Shown: positions 23,385 through 36,600 of the stretch, piece after piece
How the letters are laid out: each line of letters opens with the position of its first letter
Position numbering within the stretch: position 1 is the first letter of the stretch
Origin: Paralichthys olivaceus
Taxonomy: Eukaryota; Chordata; Actinopteri; Pleuronectiformes; Paralichthyidae
Assembly: GCF_024713975.1 (NCBI RefSeq)
Contig: NC_091093.1
Span: forward strand, 17,295,501-17,359,500
Reading direction: 5' to 3'
DNA: 64,000 bases
Notes under the pieces: generated by a model
Told to the model about the DNA's origin: nothing
Database searches by the model: none
The model's input: only the letters and a program-made list of their open reading frames with translations
Translations under genes and position numbers: made by a program

Positions 23385-24560
23385 AACTCCAAGTTTAGCA
23401 CATTTCACTGCTCAGAACCGAAACACACCACATTGACTGGCCAGAGAAGTGTATTAGAGATCACAGGTATATTATCTGATTCCAACAAATTTCTATTTGC
23501 CACATGTTTCTTCCAGTAGAGTCTGAATAACGCAGAAGAAAAACCAAAACATGTTGTGACGTATGTTATAACTTTTTACACTAACTCATGTATTCTTATT
23601 AAAGTATTTCCAGTTGAATGATTCAGCTCAGTAGCTTAATTTTCTATAACACAAACCGGTGGGTGGATCATGGAACAAGGACCTAGACATGCACACCTAA
23701 AAAATAAATAATACTTTAAAAAGTAGTAGATTCAAATTGAAATGATCACAGGGTGCACAAACATAAACTTATACATGAGCAAATGTAGACATATCAGTAT
23801 TTATAAATCCATATGCATTCCAATACACTAACTCAACTTTTAATATATGTCCCTGCTCTGAAGATCATCACGACATCCTGGGTCTTCGTACAGGTCTGGA
23901 GGCAGCCATTATGTTTAAATCGTATATTATGTGAACTCAACAACATTCATTATATATATAACAGTAAACATTTGATTTGCTGTCTCACTTGTCCCATTTG
24001 GCTGCAAGTATATAGGCTTTATAACACAGGACCTGTTATGTAGAAATCTTTATAAGTTGCCTCATTTGGCGAAAGTAGAAATCAAATCTATGAACATGTG
24101 AAATTATTATTGTTATATATGTTATAGCTTTCTATGCTAACTCAAAGTTGACCTATTTTACTTCTCATTACATTATCACAACATATCTATTCACCAAAGG
24201 AGTTTGCAAGCGTTAATTGTATAAAGGGTATATTATCTGAACCCAACAGTTCCAACATATACAACAACATTATTCAGCATGTAGATTTAGTTTCTACTTT
24301 CCTCTGGCTCCAAGTGTTGGACCCATTTTGCAAAAGTGTATAAAAAGTTGTTCTATAAACATGCTTCCAAAATCTTTTGGGTGAATCGAGATGGTCTACT
24401 GTCAGTACAAAATTAAAGTAGTATAAAGTAGTAGAAGTTATAAAATGCCATGAAAGTAAAACTATCCAGTATGTTTATTATATTGGATTTCTACTTTCAC
24501 TTTAGGTCCCAAGTTTAACACAGGGCACATTTTGCAGAAGTGTTTATGAGTGGTCACATG
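23385..24560. repeat. Field of diverged tandem duplications
   Basis: Recurring landmarks show repeated units. One is gtatattatctga...ccaaca at about 23467, 23922 (variant) and 24228. Another is ccaagt(t)t...cattt(tgc) at about 23389, 24309 and 24506. A third is gttata.cttt..a..ctaactca at about 23563 and 24118. Spacing is irregular (about 200-450 bp), so copies have gained and lost sequence. Confidence 0.6.
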
Positions 24561-25356
24561 AGTTAAACACACAGTTCCAGTGAGTAGGCCTGTAGTGATA
24601 GTGAAACACAATAGTCCATACATTTTTCAAATGAGCAGTTTCTGGAGCTTTTCCTCACATGATCCTCCTCTTGCAGAGTTCCCCCAACTTTCATGCTTTT
24701 CCAAAAAGTTCCCATTTCTCCCTGAGCCCTTTACTGGGCCTGACACTTTGGATGAAAAACGTTCATTTCTTAACCTTGGAAACAGCCTCTCTCTCACACT
24801 CACACTTAAAAGCAAACTTCATTGAATATATCAGCTCACATTCTTGCAGCATCATCAACCATTTCCTAAGTGACATAAAGGTGTCAAACTGCTTCCCTGC
24901 GCTCACCATCACCCCTGCGCTCTTTATTTGCCGAACACAGCCCCCCCACGCTCTAAGATGTTATGTAAATGTGAGCTGCGGGCTTTGCTGCTACTTGCTG
25001 TGGTGTTGTTGGCAGAGATTTGTCCTGCAGGTGATAATTCCTTCCAGCGCCTCCTTTAAACACCCCCAATAAACATCCGCCAATTAGCCTTGAGAGAGCC
25101 TGTCTCAGAAAATGAGGGAATTAGAGCAGATCCACGCACGTCGTGAACACACTCACAACACACACACATCCCCATTCATGAAATCACTGCAGCCTGCAGG
25201 AGTTTATTTGTGATTTATATGCGATGCATGTGGAGTTAAATAGTTTTATTGAAGCTCAGGTTTATTGATCATCTCCAGGCCCTTTAAATGTTAGATCTCA
25301 TAATCTGAGCCTCTTGACAGGACAAAGGAGCGAGGAGACAGATGCGGGCCCCCATC

Positions 25357-25366
25357 ATTTGCAAAT
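25357..25366. promoter_or_regulatory. Candidate POU octamer (ATTTGCAAAT)
   Basis: A perfect palindromic octamer-type motif lies inside the GC-rich unique stretch between aldh1a2 and aqp9. The motif is seen; function is inference. Confidence 0.3.
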
Positions 25367-25724
25367 CCCCGGAGGATGCTTTCTCTCCATCAGCACATCG
25401 GCCTTTCTTCACAGCATGGGCGACACTCTCCAAGTGTCTGGTTCACATCAAAGCCCGCAGCGCTGACATTGATGAATGCAGTGAAAACATCCCGTCCTCG
25501 GGCCTGTCGCCTCGCCGTTTCACAGAGCCCAGCGAACGGAAGATAAGACGCACCGGAGCCGGGCGCACCGCGATGTGACAAACTGCAGCAGGCAGCCGCG
25601 TTCAAAGTGCATACACCGAGCGCCCCCTGTTGGAGGACGTGGGCACAGATCATGTATAGGATCCTCTCAGTCGAATCGTTTTCAGATGTTATGACGGTGA
25701 TCCGTGACGCCAGAGCACGAAGAC

Positions 25725-26390
25725 AAATATTAAAGACAACCAAAGAAACATATTAGAATGAACAGTATAAATGTAAAAAAAAAGAAAGAGAGAAACTGGA
25801 GATGGTGGTATTAACTGGAGCATCTTACAAGACAGCAGATATAACCTATAAACTGATTCGTGCCACTGTTTGAGTCATTTGAAAGTTTCCATTTCAATAA
25901 GCTTTACAGGCATGACATTCACATGTGTTGTCAAAGACAACCACCATTTAAACAGGTTATTTAAGAAAACAAACAAGTGAACAAATGGAGATGGCACTAA
26001 GTTGATCATGTTACAATAAAAAAAAAGATATTGAATGATTTTAATCTTTGTGCCACTGCTTGTGTCTTTTATTGTGATAAGAAATGACATATTTAGCCGT
26101 CAAAACCACTCTCTCTATTTCTCTATTTACATTTTTCAATTCCAATAAGCTTAATTGACATGACATTCACAAGAGTTGCCAATGCTCAAATATGATATTA
26201 AAGACAATCAAATATTTATATTCACATTTAAGAATGGTATTTAAAAAACAAATAAACAGGTGAACAAATGGAGATGGCACTAAGTTGATTATGTTACAAT
26301 ATATATTAATGTCTCACTGTTTGTGTCTTTTATTGTGACAGCAAATTACATACTTGGCAGTCAAAACTGCTATCTCTCTTTCGCTCACTT
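25725..26390. repeat. Three diverged tandem copies of a 190-260 bp unit
   Basis: Three landmarks recur in order: (atattaa)agacaa(c/t)ca at about 25729, 25937 and 26193; ggagatgg...cta/act...catgttaca at about 25798, 25986 and 26268; gt(g/c)(c/t)cactg.ttg.gtc.ttt at about 25860, 26049 and 26309. The last two copies are most alike. The words caataagctt...catgacattcaca also recall a dispersed fish repeat. Confidence 0.7.

Positions 26391-26480
<90 letters not shown>
26391..26480. repeat. (CT)n(CA)n compound microsatellite
   Basis: About 24 bp of CT runs into about 66 bp of CA, directly abutting the third tandem copy upstream of aqp9. Confidence 0.96.
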
Positions 26481-26482
<2 letters not shown>

Positions 26483-27363
26483 ACTTAAGAGTTCATCTTA
26501 TGAATTTAAAATAATCACAGACTTTCAAACCTGACACAAACAAAAGTGAGATGTTCCCCAAAATGCAGGGTCTCTTGTAATTTTACTAAGAACGAGAATA
26601 TGAGGAATGATCCATGCAGGTGAATATTTTCATATTGTTATTTAATCAGTAATAAAGAAACACAAACCCAGATGAAGGTATGTTTCCTTAAGTTCACTTT
26701 TAGGTAAGGTTCTCTTCTCTCAAGTTGTTTTCCTCACTTGTGGAGGTAGCTTGTAGCTACAGATTTCAGTGCATTTGTGTCGATGATATAATAGTGACTG
26801 AAGAATAACAATTTGTGGTTCTGATCTGGATCTGACGTCCTTCATAAAATCACTTTTGAAAAAATATTTATCACTGTGGGGACCTGCATTTAGTAAACTT
26901 AATTCATTTTATCTTAAACATTAGCGGACTGTGAGAAATCTTAAAAACCAAAAGAAGCCAAAGAAAAAGTCAGATGAATTACTTGTAACCTAATCGTATT
27001 TAGATATTGGAAATAAAAAATTGGCAAAAAATGGGCACAGCCATCTTAATTCTAATAAATTGTGTATTATCTAAGATAATTTCTAGGGGGGTTATAAATT
27101 GTGGATTTTGAACAATTTAAAAAAATATATGTTTTGATTTGCAGGGACATCACTTGGCCTGTCTCATTTTAAACACATCCAACATCCGGTTGGAACATAA
27201 AATAAAACAACTTTAAAAGTCTCGTTTTCACAGAGTAGAATTCTCCTCATCATATGCAAACAACGTAGAACATGTGACCGCTGAATTAACCGTCGTGTTG
27301 CGTGCGAGTTTAAGCAGATTTGAACCAAACACGTTCCAGCAGCGGTGGTAAGTGATGGAGAGT

Positions 27364-27379
27364 TGACCCCTGGTGGTCA
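27364..27379. promoter_or_regulatory. Candidate nuclear-receptor everted repeat (ER6)
   Basis: TGACC, six bases, then GGTCA form a perfect everted pair of half-sites 144 bp upstream of the aqp9 ATG. ER6 elements can bind RXR heterodimers. Whether this one is active is not known. Confidence 0.35.
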
Positions 27380-27522
27380 GAGAGGGAAACGGTCGCAGGG
27401 AGCTTAACGCGGTGCGAGCAGGGAGGCGGCAACCGACTGTCACCCAGAGAGAGGAGAGGTGAGCTGTTTGTTCTGGTCCGAGCAAGACAATCAAGGAGAT
27501 CCAGAGACAAACAACAACAACA

Positions 27523-27624
27523 ATGGAGAGCGAGAACAAGAGGAAGATGAGGGAGAGGTTTGGCCTGAGGAGGGACATCTTCAAGGAGTTCCTGGCGGAG
27601 TTTCTGGGGACATTTGTCCTGATA
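27523..27624 (+). CDS. aqp9: aqp9 exon 1 (residues 1-34)
   Basis: The exon encodes MESENKRKMRERFG through FLAEFLGTFVLI: a basic cytosolic tail and the start of helix 1. Donor ATA|gtgagt, phase 0. Confidence 0.93.
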
Positions 27625-30600
27625 GTGAGTACCTCCCTCTGCACCTGTCACCCGGAGCCCACAGCCGCTCTGAGGCTGGGAACCACTATGCTAATAAGGT
27701 GTCAAACCGGGTCTCCTGGGGGCTCCGACTGCTGTCTCTCATATGTCTCTATTAGCAGAAATAAGTCTGTCTTTGATGGGCTCACATGTCAGAGAGCTGC
27801 AGGAAATCATAACAAGATGTGACTCGTCTTTATTCCTCATCCAGAAGTGAGCTGTTAAACCAGAACTGGGTTGTTGTAAATGCAATAAGTCATTTCCTCT
27901 CAGTTGAGCTCATTAGAGAAATAAGCAGAAAAGAATCCTCAGAGCAGTGTCTTTGTTTTCCTCTGTTTTCTTTTGAGATATGTCTCTGTTTCTCAGTTAT
28001 TGGGTTTCCATGATCTCCACCTGCCACATCAGAGGAGGGATGCAGCCCTCTTTACTCTTGGATGACTGCTCTCATCTCTAAATTGCTTCTTCCTTTTTAC
28101 CTAATAAATGGGGGGATTAATTATTTTCCAAGTTGGACAAATTGTCTGTGGCAGTCAGAGGCTGTTTCTGGACAAGAGGGCTAGTGTTAATGGTGGGTAT
28201 AATTGGAATAATTAAAAACAATGGCTCTCTTTCTACCTCCATCCTTTGTGTTTTTTTTTCTTTTTGTCCGTGTCCCAGCTCTTTGGATGTGGTTCAGTGG
28301 CCCAGACGGTGCTCAGTAAAGGGGCTCTCGGGGAACCCTTGACCATCCACGTAGGCTTCACTCTGGGAGTCATGATGGCCGTCTACATGGCAGGAGGAGT
28401 GTCAGGTAACAGTCCAGTGATCACAAAATATCCACATCTTAGTTCAGAGGCACCTTTCTCTACTTTTCAATATCATTCAAGCGTGGAACTTAAATTTGAA
28501 AGATGCCAGCTGCTGTTTCCGTTATCTTTCAGAGCACACATCATGAAACCCAAACACGTTTAGTTTACAGCGATAATGAATATAATACAGAGTAATAAAG
28601 AAACTATTCATCAATAAGGCTGTTTGATATTTTTGCTATTAAAACTGTTTCTGATTAATTTTCTGATATTGCCCAGATAAATAATAGACTAATTACTGCA
28701 GCTGTGTTTGCAAACTGGTTGACACTAGAGCAATATTTTGTTAAGTTCGTTTCTGGTCAGTTCAGTAGTTTCCGCAGCTCTCTGTGGTTCTCAGTAAAAG
28801 AAAAACAAGCACAGCTCACAGTCATTTAATATTTCAGGCAGCAGGAATTCGCTGCAGACACATGCTGATAACAGAGGTCAGTGTTCGTCTGTGTTTGAGA
28901 TGTGCTCTTTGGTCGGGGATGTCTGGCTCTCTCTGTGCTCTTCGGCACAACAGCCATCTTCTCCAGGTTACTCTGTGTCACTGTTATTTTGGCCATCTTC
29001 AGAAATATTCACACGGAGAAAAAAATCAGCAGAAAAGAAAAGTGTCATGCAGTTTTTTTATTTCGGGTCATTGGCATCATTGCATTAGCTTACTCATCTA
29101 GATAAAGTACTGGCCTGTGAAGAGCAGTGTAGACCTCTGTTATGGACAAGCAATGTTACATAATGGAGAGCATTATGGTGCTAGAGGCAAGAATCAGTGA
29201 TACTAATGGGAACATTTGTTTTTTATTTATAACTATTTTTAATTGATTGATTTGTAATGTAGGGGTGGTTGGTGTAAGTGTGTGTGTTTGGAGATATTGT
29301 GTCCAAATGGGACTTTATCTGCAGCATTCCTCCAGGATTATAGTAAGAAGAGCCTGCTGTGGTTTGCCAGCAGTGATATGGATACGGAGAAGTTGTTGAA
29401 TGTCACAGTGCTTCTCATGTTGACTGTCCATTAAACATTGACATTGAGGAGTCAGCACATCAAGGGTTACTTTGTACAGACTCCACGAGTTGTTGTTATG
29501 GTCATTTCCTTCATATTTGGGGACAGAAAAAGAATAATCAGAAACAGAAAGAAGAGATTGTTTAAATGTTGTGATGTCTGATAGTATAATACATGCTGAA
29601 AGGAATAGTTTGATATTTGAGAACAAGGTCCAACTGCTACCTTGTTGTTTCACAGCAGCAAAATCCACCCGCCAGCACATTTAGCTCACCAATTAACATG
29701 TTGGGTTTTTTTTGTTTTATCTGTGCACAAAGCAAAGTGTAAAAATGTTTTACGAGGGTGGTGTGTCAGACTTTTTATTTCCTTTGGGCAGTTACCAGGC
29801 AACTGCAATAGTTGAAGATGTTACTGGTCCCAGGCAAGAAATATTACAGCAGATAAAAATGCCAAATATTTTTTTTAGCACCTCAGATTTTGGATGGATA
29901 GATAGCTGGACGATATTGCCAAAAATAATATAAAATAAAGATGATCATATCAGTTGATATTGATACTTATCACAATAAATGCAACATGATTATTTCTGTT
30001 AAATTTAATGAGTGATTTTTGCTCCAGAGTGAAGGTTGTGGATTTAAAGTCTTTTGTATGAGCAGAGATCACTTGACAAACAATGAGATGAGATGAAATG
30101 TGTGTTTTACCTCCTCGCTGTGCTTGCGCAGTGAATAAGCATTGTATAGATGTATATTAAACCTTTGTTATATTGCTTTTGATGAAAATTACATTATGAT
30201 AACTATTGATATTATTTCCCTGCCCAATTGTCACCTCTGGACAGCTTCAGGTCAGCCGTTTCCCTCAGTTTCCACACGCAAATAAGATGCATCAGTTTTT
30301 TAAGTCAACTCAACAGATCCACGAAGGCACGGTTCTCCCTGTATATGTTTTGGTACATCAGAAGATTTGAGGGGTGTTTGTGTTTGAGACTAAAACTTAT
30401 TCATGAGGAATATAAGTTTGAAGGAAACAACCTTCACATGCTTTTGTTGTTGTTTGTCACGTTTTCGTCTTTAAATCTGACCCACGTTCCAATGGAACTT
30501 GTGTGAGATGTTTAATGAGAGGACTTTTAAAGCTTCAGAGGAAGAGTAGAAAAAGCCTGAGGACAGGAGGGTAATATATGGAGAGCTTTTGCTGCATGAC

Positions 30601-33600
30601 TGGGCCATTCAGCCCCGGGGTCCACAGCTCAGTGGGAAGCTTCTGTCCAACGACATCTCTGAAGATGATCATAGGTATTGGACTAATGAGCTTTACTGGG
30701 GCATGGGTCTCTGGAGAGGAGGGGGGTCAGGTGTGACAAGCCTGCTTTCTAGGCTCGCCTGGCAGGATGGCCCCATAGGAGAAGAAAACACAATTGTTTT
30801 CACTTTGTAGTCTCAGATTTTAGATGACAGTGTACCGTAAGTGTGACACATCATGGTCACTCTAATGACCTGCAGTCTACGTGTGCCTTAAGCAGATTCA
30901 GGCAGATTATGTCAGATGCAATTCAGACATGCAGGTCTGGCCTGTTGTCGTGGACAGTGTTTGTGAACAGGACGGGGAGATTAACAATGGGCGCATGGCT
31001 GATACCCCCAGTGGTGTGACCACAGTGAGGTCAAAGCCAAGATCCCAGAGTGTTAAATAAATGACCCCACACTACCACCCCCGCCCAGAAACAATTGGCT
31101 GGAATGTGTCCACACACGCCTCTTTAAGACAATGTAGAATATAGGAAAACAGGCCGACTCAAAAACCCAGTGCCCTTTGTCTTGAAATGTATCAAGAGTT
31201 TTGACTGAAGGAACATCTGAGGGTTTGAGTTTAAGCACCAAATGATCGGCCTGTCACTGAGTGTGTAATCCACTGAACTCCACTTATGTAGACTTTAAAA
31301 AAAACTTGGCTAAATCCTCCAAATGAGCTTGGACACAGATGTTTAAACTTTTTTGTCTTTGTCAATTGATTCGATTAATCAAGAATCAGCAGCTTGAACA
31401 CATCTGGGAGTCTTGTTGAGGACCACTGCATGCATGACAAGATGGCTTATATAAATCTTCTTGTTACTTGTGTTCATTTGTTTCCTGGCATTGTTGTAGG
31501 AGCCCACGTGAACCCTGCAGTCTCTCTGGCCATGGTGATCCTGGGGAAGCTGCCACTGAAGAAGTTTCCTGTGTACGTGGTGGCTCAGTTCCTGGGTGCT
31601 TTCGCTGGATCCTGTGCCGTTTATGGGCTGTACTATGGTAGGTGTGAATGAACTGTCTCAGAAAGCAGGATATCCAGGTCATACTCCAGATAATCTAGTA
31701 AACCTGCTTATGAATTTCCCAATATTTGAATACTGTCTTTTTTATGTATGATTTATTAACGACAAAAACACAAAAAAAAGCTTGAGGAATAAACAGGTTT
31801 TTTTTGTATGTTTTTTTCCTCAGATGCTTTGATGGACTATACCAACGGAGAATTTGTTGTTTCTGGTGCCAATGCCACAGCCAACATCTTTGCATCTTAT
31901 CCAGCCAAACATCTCTCCATCCTAAATGGGTTTGTTGATCAGGTAGGTGCTTAAGACTTGTTTTTAATTGATATTTAATTTCCCCTAATAATATACTATA
32001 TCCATATAGATAATAGTACATAATACACTTGACACAAACTGCCTGACGACATGAGAGTATTTATGTTTTAGTTTTTTCCGTTTAGAATCTTGCATTGGAA
32101 CGTTTTTAGCCCGTTTTATGGAATTATTGATGTCAGTGGGAGGGCAGCATTTTTCCAACATGATTCTTTGTATGTGGAAGTCACTGGAGCATACAGAGAT
32201 ATATGTGAGCCTATATGCAGTCTATGATGTGAGCGTGCATTTTGTGCATTCATGAATGAATCTAAGAATAAATGGACACAGTTGTTTGCTGATGTATGAA
32301 CAATTCTGCTCCGATGCTGAGAATAACCACCATCTGGATGAGTGTACATGTTAGTTTGTGTATTAGTGAAGGCAGTTCCAATCTGTTGTTTCTCTTTCTT
32401 TTTTGTTGATCATATACATTCTTGGTATATTACGTTTGTGTTATAAGTTTCTCATGTGAACATATTTTTGAAAAGCCATGATTTCTGCATGTTTACAAGC
32501 TTTACTGATGAAAACAAGGTAGCTACACCAATAGAAACATTAATAATTAACTCTCAGAGTGACGATCATCTCACCCAGGAGTGAGTATTTATAGAGCTAT
32601 ATAGAAACACTGCTTTATCCAGACAGAAACCAGGGTAAAGGGGAAGCCTCATAATAAGCTTAGACAAAATAACAGGGCAGAGGTCACCACAGCAGATGAG
32701 GTGACTGAAAAGCATCCTCTCAACAACAACAACAACAACAACAACATCAACAACTTCAACAATGGAAAGTAACTGTTTTCATACTAATATCCTGATGCTT
32801 TTGTTTTTTAAGGTCATCGCAACTGGTGCTCTGATCCTTTGCATCCTGGCCATCACTGACAAGAAGAACATTGGTGCTCCAAAAGGCATGGAGCCTCTGT
32901 GCATCGGCTTGATCATCCTGGCCATCGGAGTGTCCATGGGTCTGAACTGCGGCTATCCCATCAACCCAGCTCGAGACCTCGGCCCACGGTTCTTCACGGC
33001 TGTGGCTGGCTGGGGCATGGATGTGTTCAGGTAATTTGAATGATACAGTGACCAAAAGGTTCCTGATATCATCTTTATAGTACAGTGTTTAAAATGTGCA
33101 ACTATAAAACCCTACATTTTTATATCCAGAGCCATGTTGGGATTATTATCAGAAAGGAAAATGGAAGAAACATTGCTTCACAGAGAGAGCCACTGGTCCA
33201 TTTAGTTTTGCTGCTCTTTCTCTCACCAGTTCCTGAGACTCTGTCGATGTGTGATGTAAGAAACTCCAAGTTTAATCAAGTGGCTGCACTTTCCTTTCCC
33301 ACATGAAGCGTTTGTAGCTCCATCCCTGTTCTCCTGACAAACAGAATGAATATTTCAAAGACCATGCATGTATTCACTGCATTTTGAAAAAGGGCTCTGG
33401 GATTTAAGTGAACAGGGAGAGATTCCATGCACATAAATATGAAATATTGAGTGCTTCATTGTTGAAATGGCTCAATGGTGTGTTCTTCTTTCTTGCTTTG
33501 ATCCTTTCATTCTCCCCCATTCTTCACAGTTGTTCCGATTGTATTTATGTTCAAAATGTATCATATACACTGATACACTGTTAAGGATCATTTATGCTCA

Positions 33601-36600
33601 ACATTAGATATGAATATGGGTAAGGACAGAGCCTATGTCTGTAATCTGTGCTCATTTTTGTAACGTCATGTAAATAAGGAAATGTAGCAACACAGCTAAC
33701 TAACTGTCAAAGTTATCATCCTGCAAATGTTGCGGTGCTGACACTGCTCTCAGTTAAAGGTAGAGCGACTGATAAAGCTGGCTAACTAGCTCATGATAAC
33801 GTATCATATAAATCAATGCATCATACAACGAGAATGAATTAGTGGGACGTCATTAGCCTATATTGTGTCTATGGCAGCCAATCACAATCAATTGGATATA
33901 TGTCAGATCTCTGTTTGAGCCGATTCATAGGATCCTCTTTTATACTCTCCTACAGAGTGCAAACACACGCATACCAGCAATAGGATGCTGACTGTAGTTC
34001 CCTTCATGGCCACCGCTGTCACTAATAACATGTTTCTGAACGTTACAGATGGTCACTTTAAATAAAATCAAAAAGAGATAACATCACTTCAAAAAGCTGC
34101 CACTCTAATGTCAACAAATTGCTTAATTTGAGATATTGAAAAGCAGACCCTGTCTCACTTTCACGTTGGACTTTGTCAAGAGTGCAAACAAAGCCGTCAC
34201 TCTCGGGTACATAACCTCAGTGACTCACAACAGCAAATTTTAAGTGCCATACAGGACATCTCTGGAAACATTTCCAAAATGTAAAAACATATATAGGCTA
34301 GATAAGCAGCTTGTTTTACCCCTCTATTATCTGTGCAAAACTAAAATATCGCTCATCAATCATTTCTTTGCAGCATCTTTAACAGGGTTTTAATTCCCAC
34401 TGAGGCAAAATGGTGAATGTTTCCTTTAAAGTTGAAACCTGGTTGAAACACACTCCTCCGGTTACCTCACAGTGATGACGTTTATTTTTTATTGTTTACT
34501 TGTGCCAAGTCAGAGGCTCTTTCAAAATCCATGTAACATCTCATCCACCCTGTCACCTTTCCATTGCATTGGTTACCTATGTACTCTGCCAATGAGCCAC
34601 TGTGGCCTTCCTTCCTTCAAGACCATGTTTAGTTTTTAGTTTTGCAGTGTTTCTCGTGCTTTATTCAGCAAATCAAAGCCTCTTTTACTCACATGTTGCC
34701 TGTCTAAAGCTTCAGTACAGTAGGAGACAGTGAACTAAGTAATAAGTGCTAAATCTGTTCTAAGATCAGGTAAGAAGTGCACAGTATGTGCTAGCAAGGG
34801 TGTTAGGAGATGAGTCTTTGAGAGATTCTTAGAGATAGAGAATGACGTCCCTACTTTATTAGCTTTTAGTAGCTCGTTCCACCATTGAGAACAGTCAGGA
34901 CTGTGAGTTCCGTATGTGCAGGGATGACAATGTAAGATGACGTTCCTTGTCTGTGAAGTAGCATTGGCCCATATTTGATTTCAAGTAGATGGGTGCAGAC
35001 CCAGAAGGCAAGCATTTGTGATTTGAATTTGATTCTGGCAGCTGTGGGTGGAGGTTTTTTTGCTGATTGAAGACTCCACATTCTAGATGTCTGTAAGGTT
35101 CTTACTGTGCCTGAAGGAAGGCCTACCAGGGCATTGCAATAGTTGACGTACTGGACATACCCATGGCCTATAACAAGAATTGGGTTGGGTAGAATGCCTC
35201 AAAAAAGATTTTTTTATGTTGAACAGTGCAAAGCAGCATGACTAGGACCTAAATACAGCATGGTCAGAGAAGCAGATCACAAGGCATCAGTATTATCTGG
35301 TTTGATCCAAGTCTCAGTCAGCACCAGCAGTTCAAGAGACAACTGGTTAGCACAGGCAGGAAGTAATTCGGCTTTATTAACTGCAGACTGGCAGCTCCGT
35401 AACCCATTAAGGAAGTAGGCACATGTGGGTGGGACGTTGCAAGGACCGGCGCATAGCCAGATTTCTTTTGACTTCTGGCATAGTAATACTGTGTTATTTC
35501 AGCCAACACGGATGGAGTGGAGGCCCATAACTAAGTTTACTTAGTTTCTTACTTGCACCTTTGCATGCTCAAAGGTTTGTTCATGCTTCGTTGCAATTAC
35601 AATTAATGTGTTTCTAAGTCACAGCAAGGACACAGAGCGCAGGAAAGATGTGAATGAGTTTAATAGGAGGTAGCACTTAAATTACAACTGCAGCCAGAAC
35701 ATGTCCTGGATGAATTCTTGAGTTGTCTTAAGTGGTTGTAGGCAGTCGAAAGGCTCAGTGTGGCATTGACATTTCATTTCTGATGCTCTCTGTCCCCAAA
35801 CCACAGCTTTAACTATCACCAGATGGCTCATGTGCCCATAAAATATATAGCAAGATTGCTTTAATGCACGTATAAGCTCTTGATCAGTGCCAACTATACT
35901 ATCATGCAGAAAGTATGTGCTTAATCTGGTATAATCTTTTACATTTATGATTTAAACATAGCAGCTAGAAATGCAAGGATCTTTTCAGCACAGAGTGTGA
36001 AGGGTGGCACTTGGCTCCATACAATGTCCACGTGGCGTCAATGTGACCCACTGTCTCTCAGCCTCACATCTCAGCTGTGGCCATAGATTAAAGTCGATAA
36101 TCCCGCTGCCTCCCTCCTGTAGTCTACTTCCTGAATGCCTACAACAGAGCAAGATGACATGCTCAGACGCTTGTTTGCTCTCAAGCCTGCGCATCAGCTC
36201 TGTTAAGTGAAGCCCTTTCACCTGCAGTAAAGGCTCCGACCAGCCACATTGACCGGCACGATTCTAATCTTCCTCCGGCTAAGTACAACAGTCTGTCTGA
36301 GGTCAGCCAGAGCCAGAATGAGGACGCATGCAGTAGATCTGACACACAGAGCTCCTTAAGACTTTACTGTAATCTGGGATAACTGCATATATAACTTGCA
36401 TCAGGTAGGATGATACAAACATAAACATACAAATAATAAAGATAATATAAAGAGAACTGCAGCAATGTAACAATGTCATATTGGGGTCATCCGGCAACTG
36501 CTAGTGGCCAGAGACATTATGTTTCCAGGTTGTCCAGCCGCCCGTCTGTCTCTTTCTTGTGAACACGATATCTTAAGAACTCCTGGGGGGAATTTCTTCA

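Larger units (their letters stand above)
23210..27522. other. Divergent aldh1a2-aqp9 intergenic region
   Basis: This 4.3-kb region lies between two head-to-head genes. It contains old local duplications (23385-24560 and 25725-26390), a CT/CA microsatellite and a GC-richer unique stretch (about 24900-25640). No exon could be recognised. Regulatory input to either gene is plausible. Confidence 0.65.

Noticed and set aside
27625..27822. Longer aqp9 exon 1 reading through the donor
   Set aside because: The open frame continues past GTGAGT into intron 1 but loses all similarity to aquaporins, while exon 2 restores helix 1 exactly at the splice junction.
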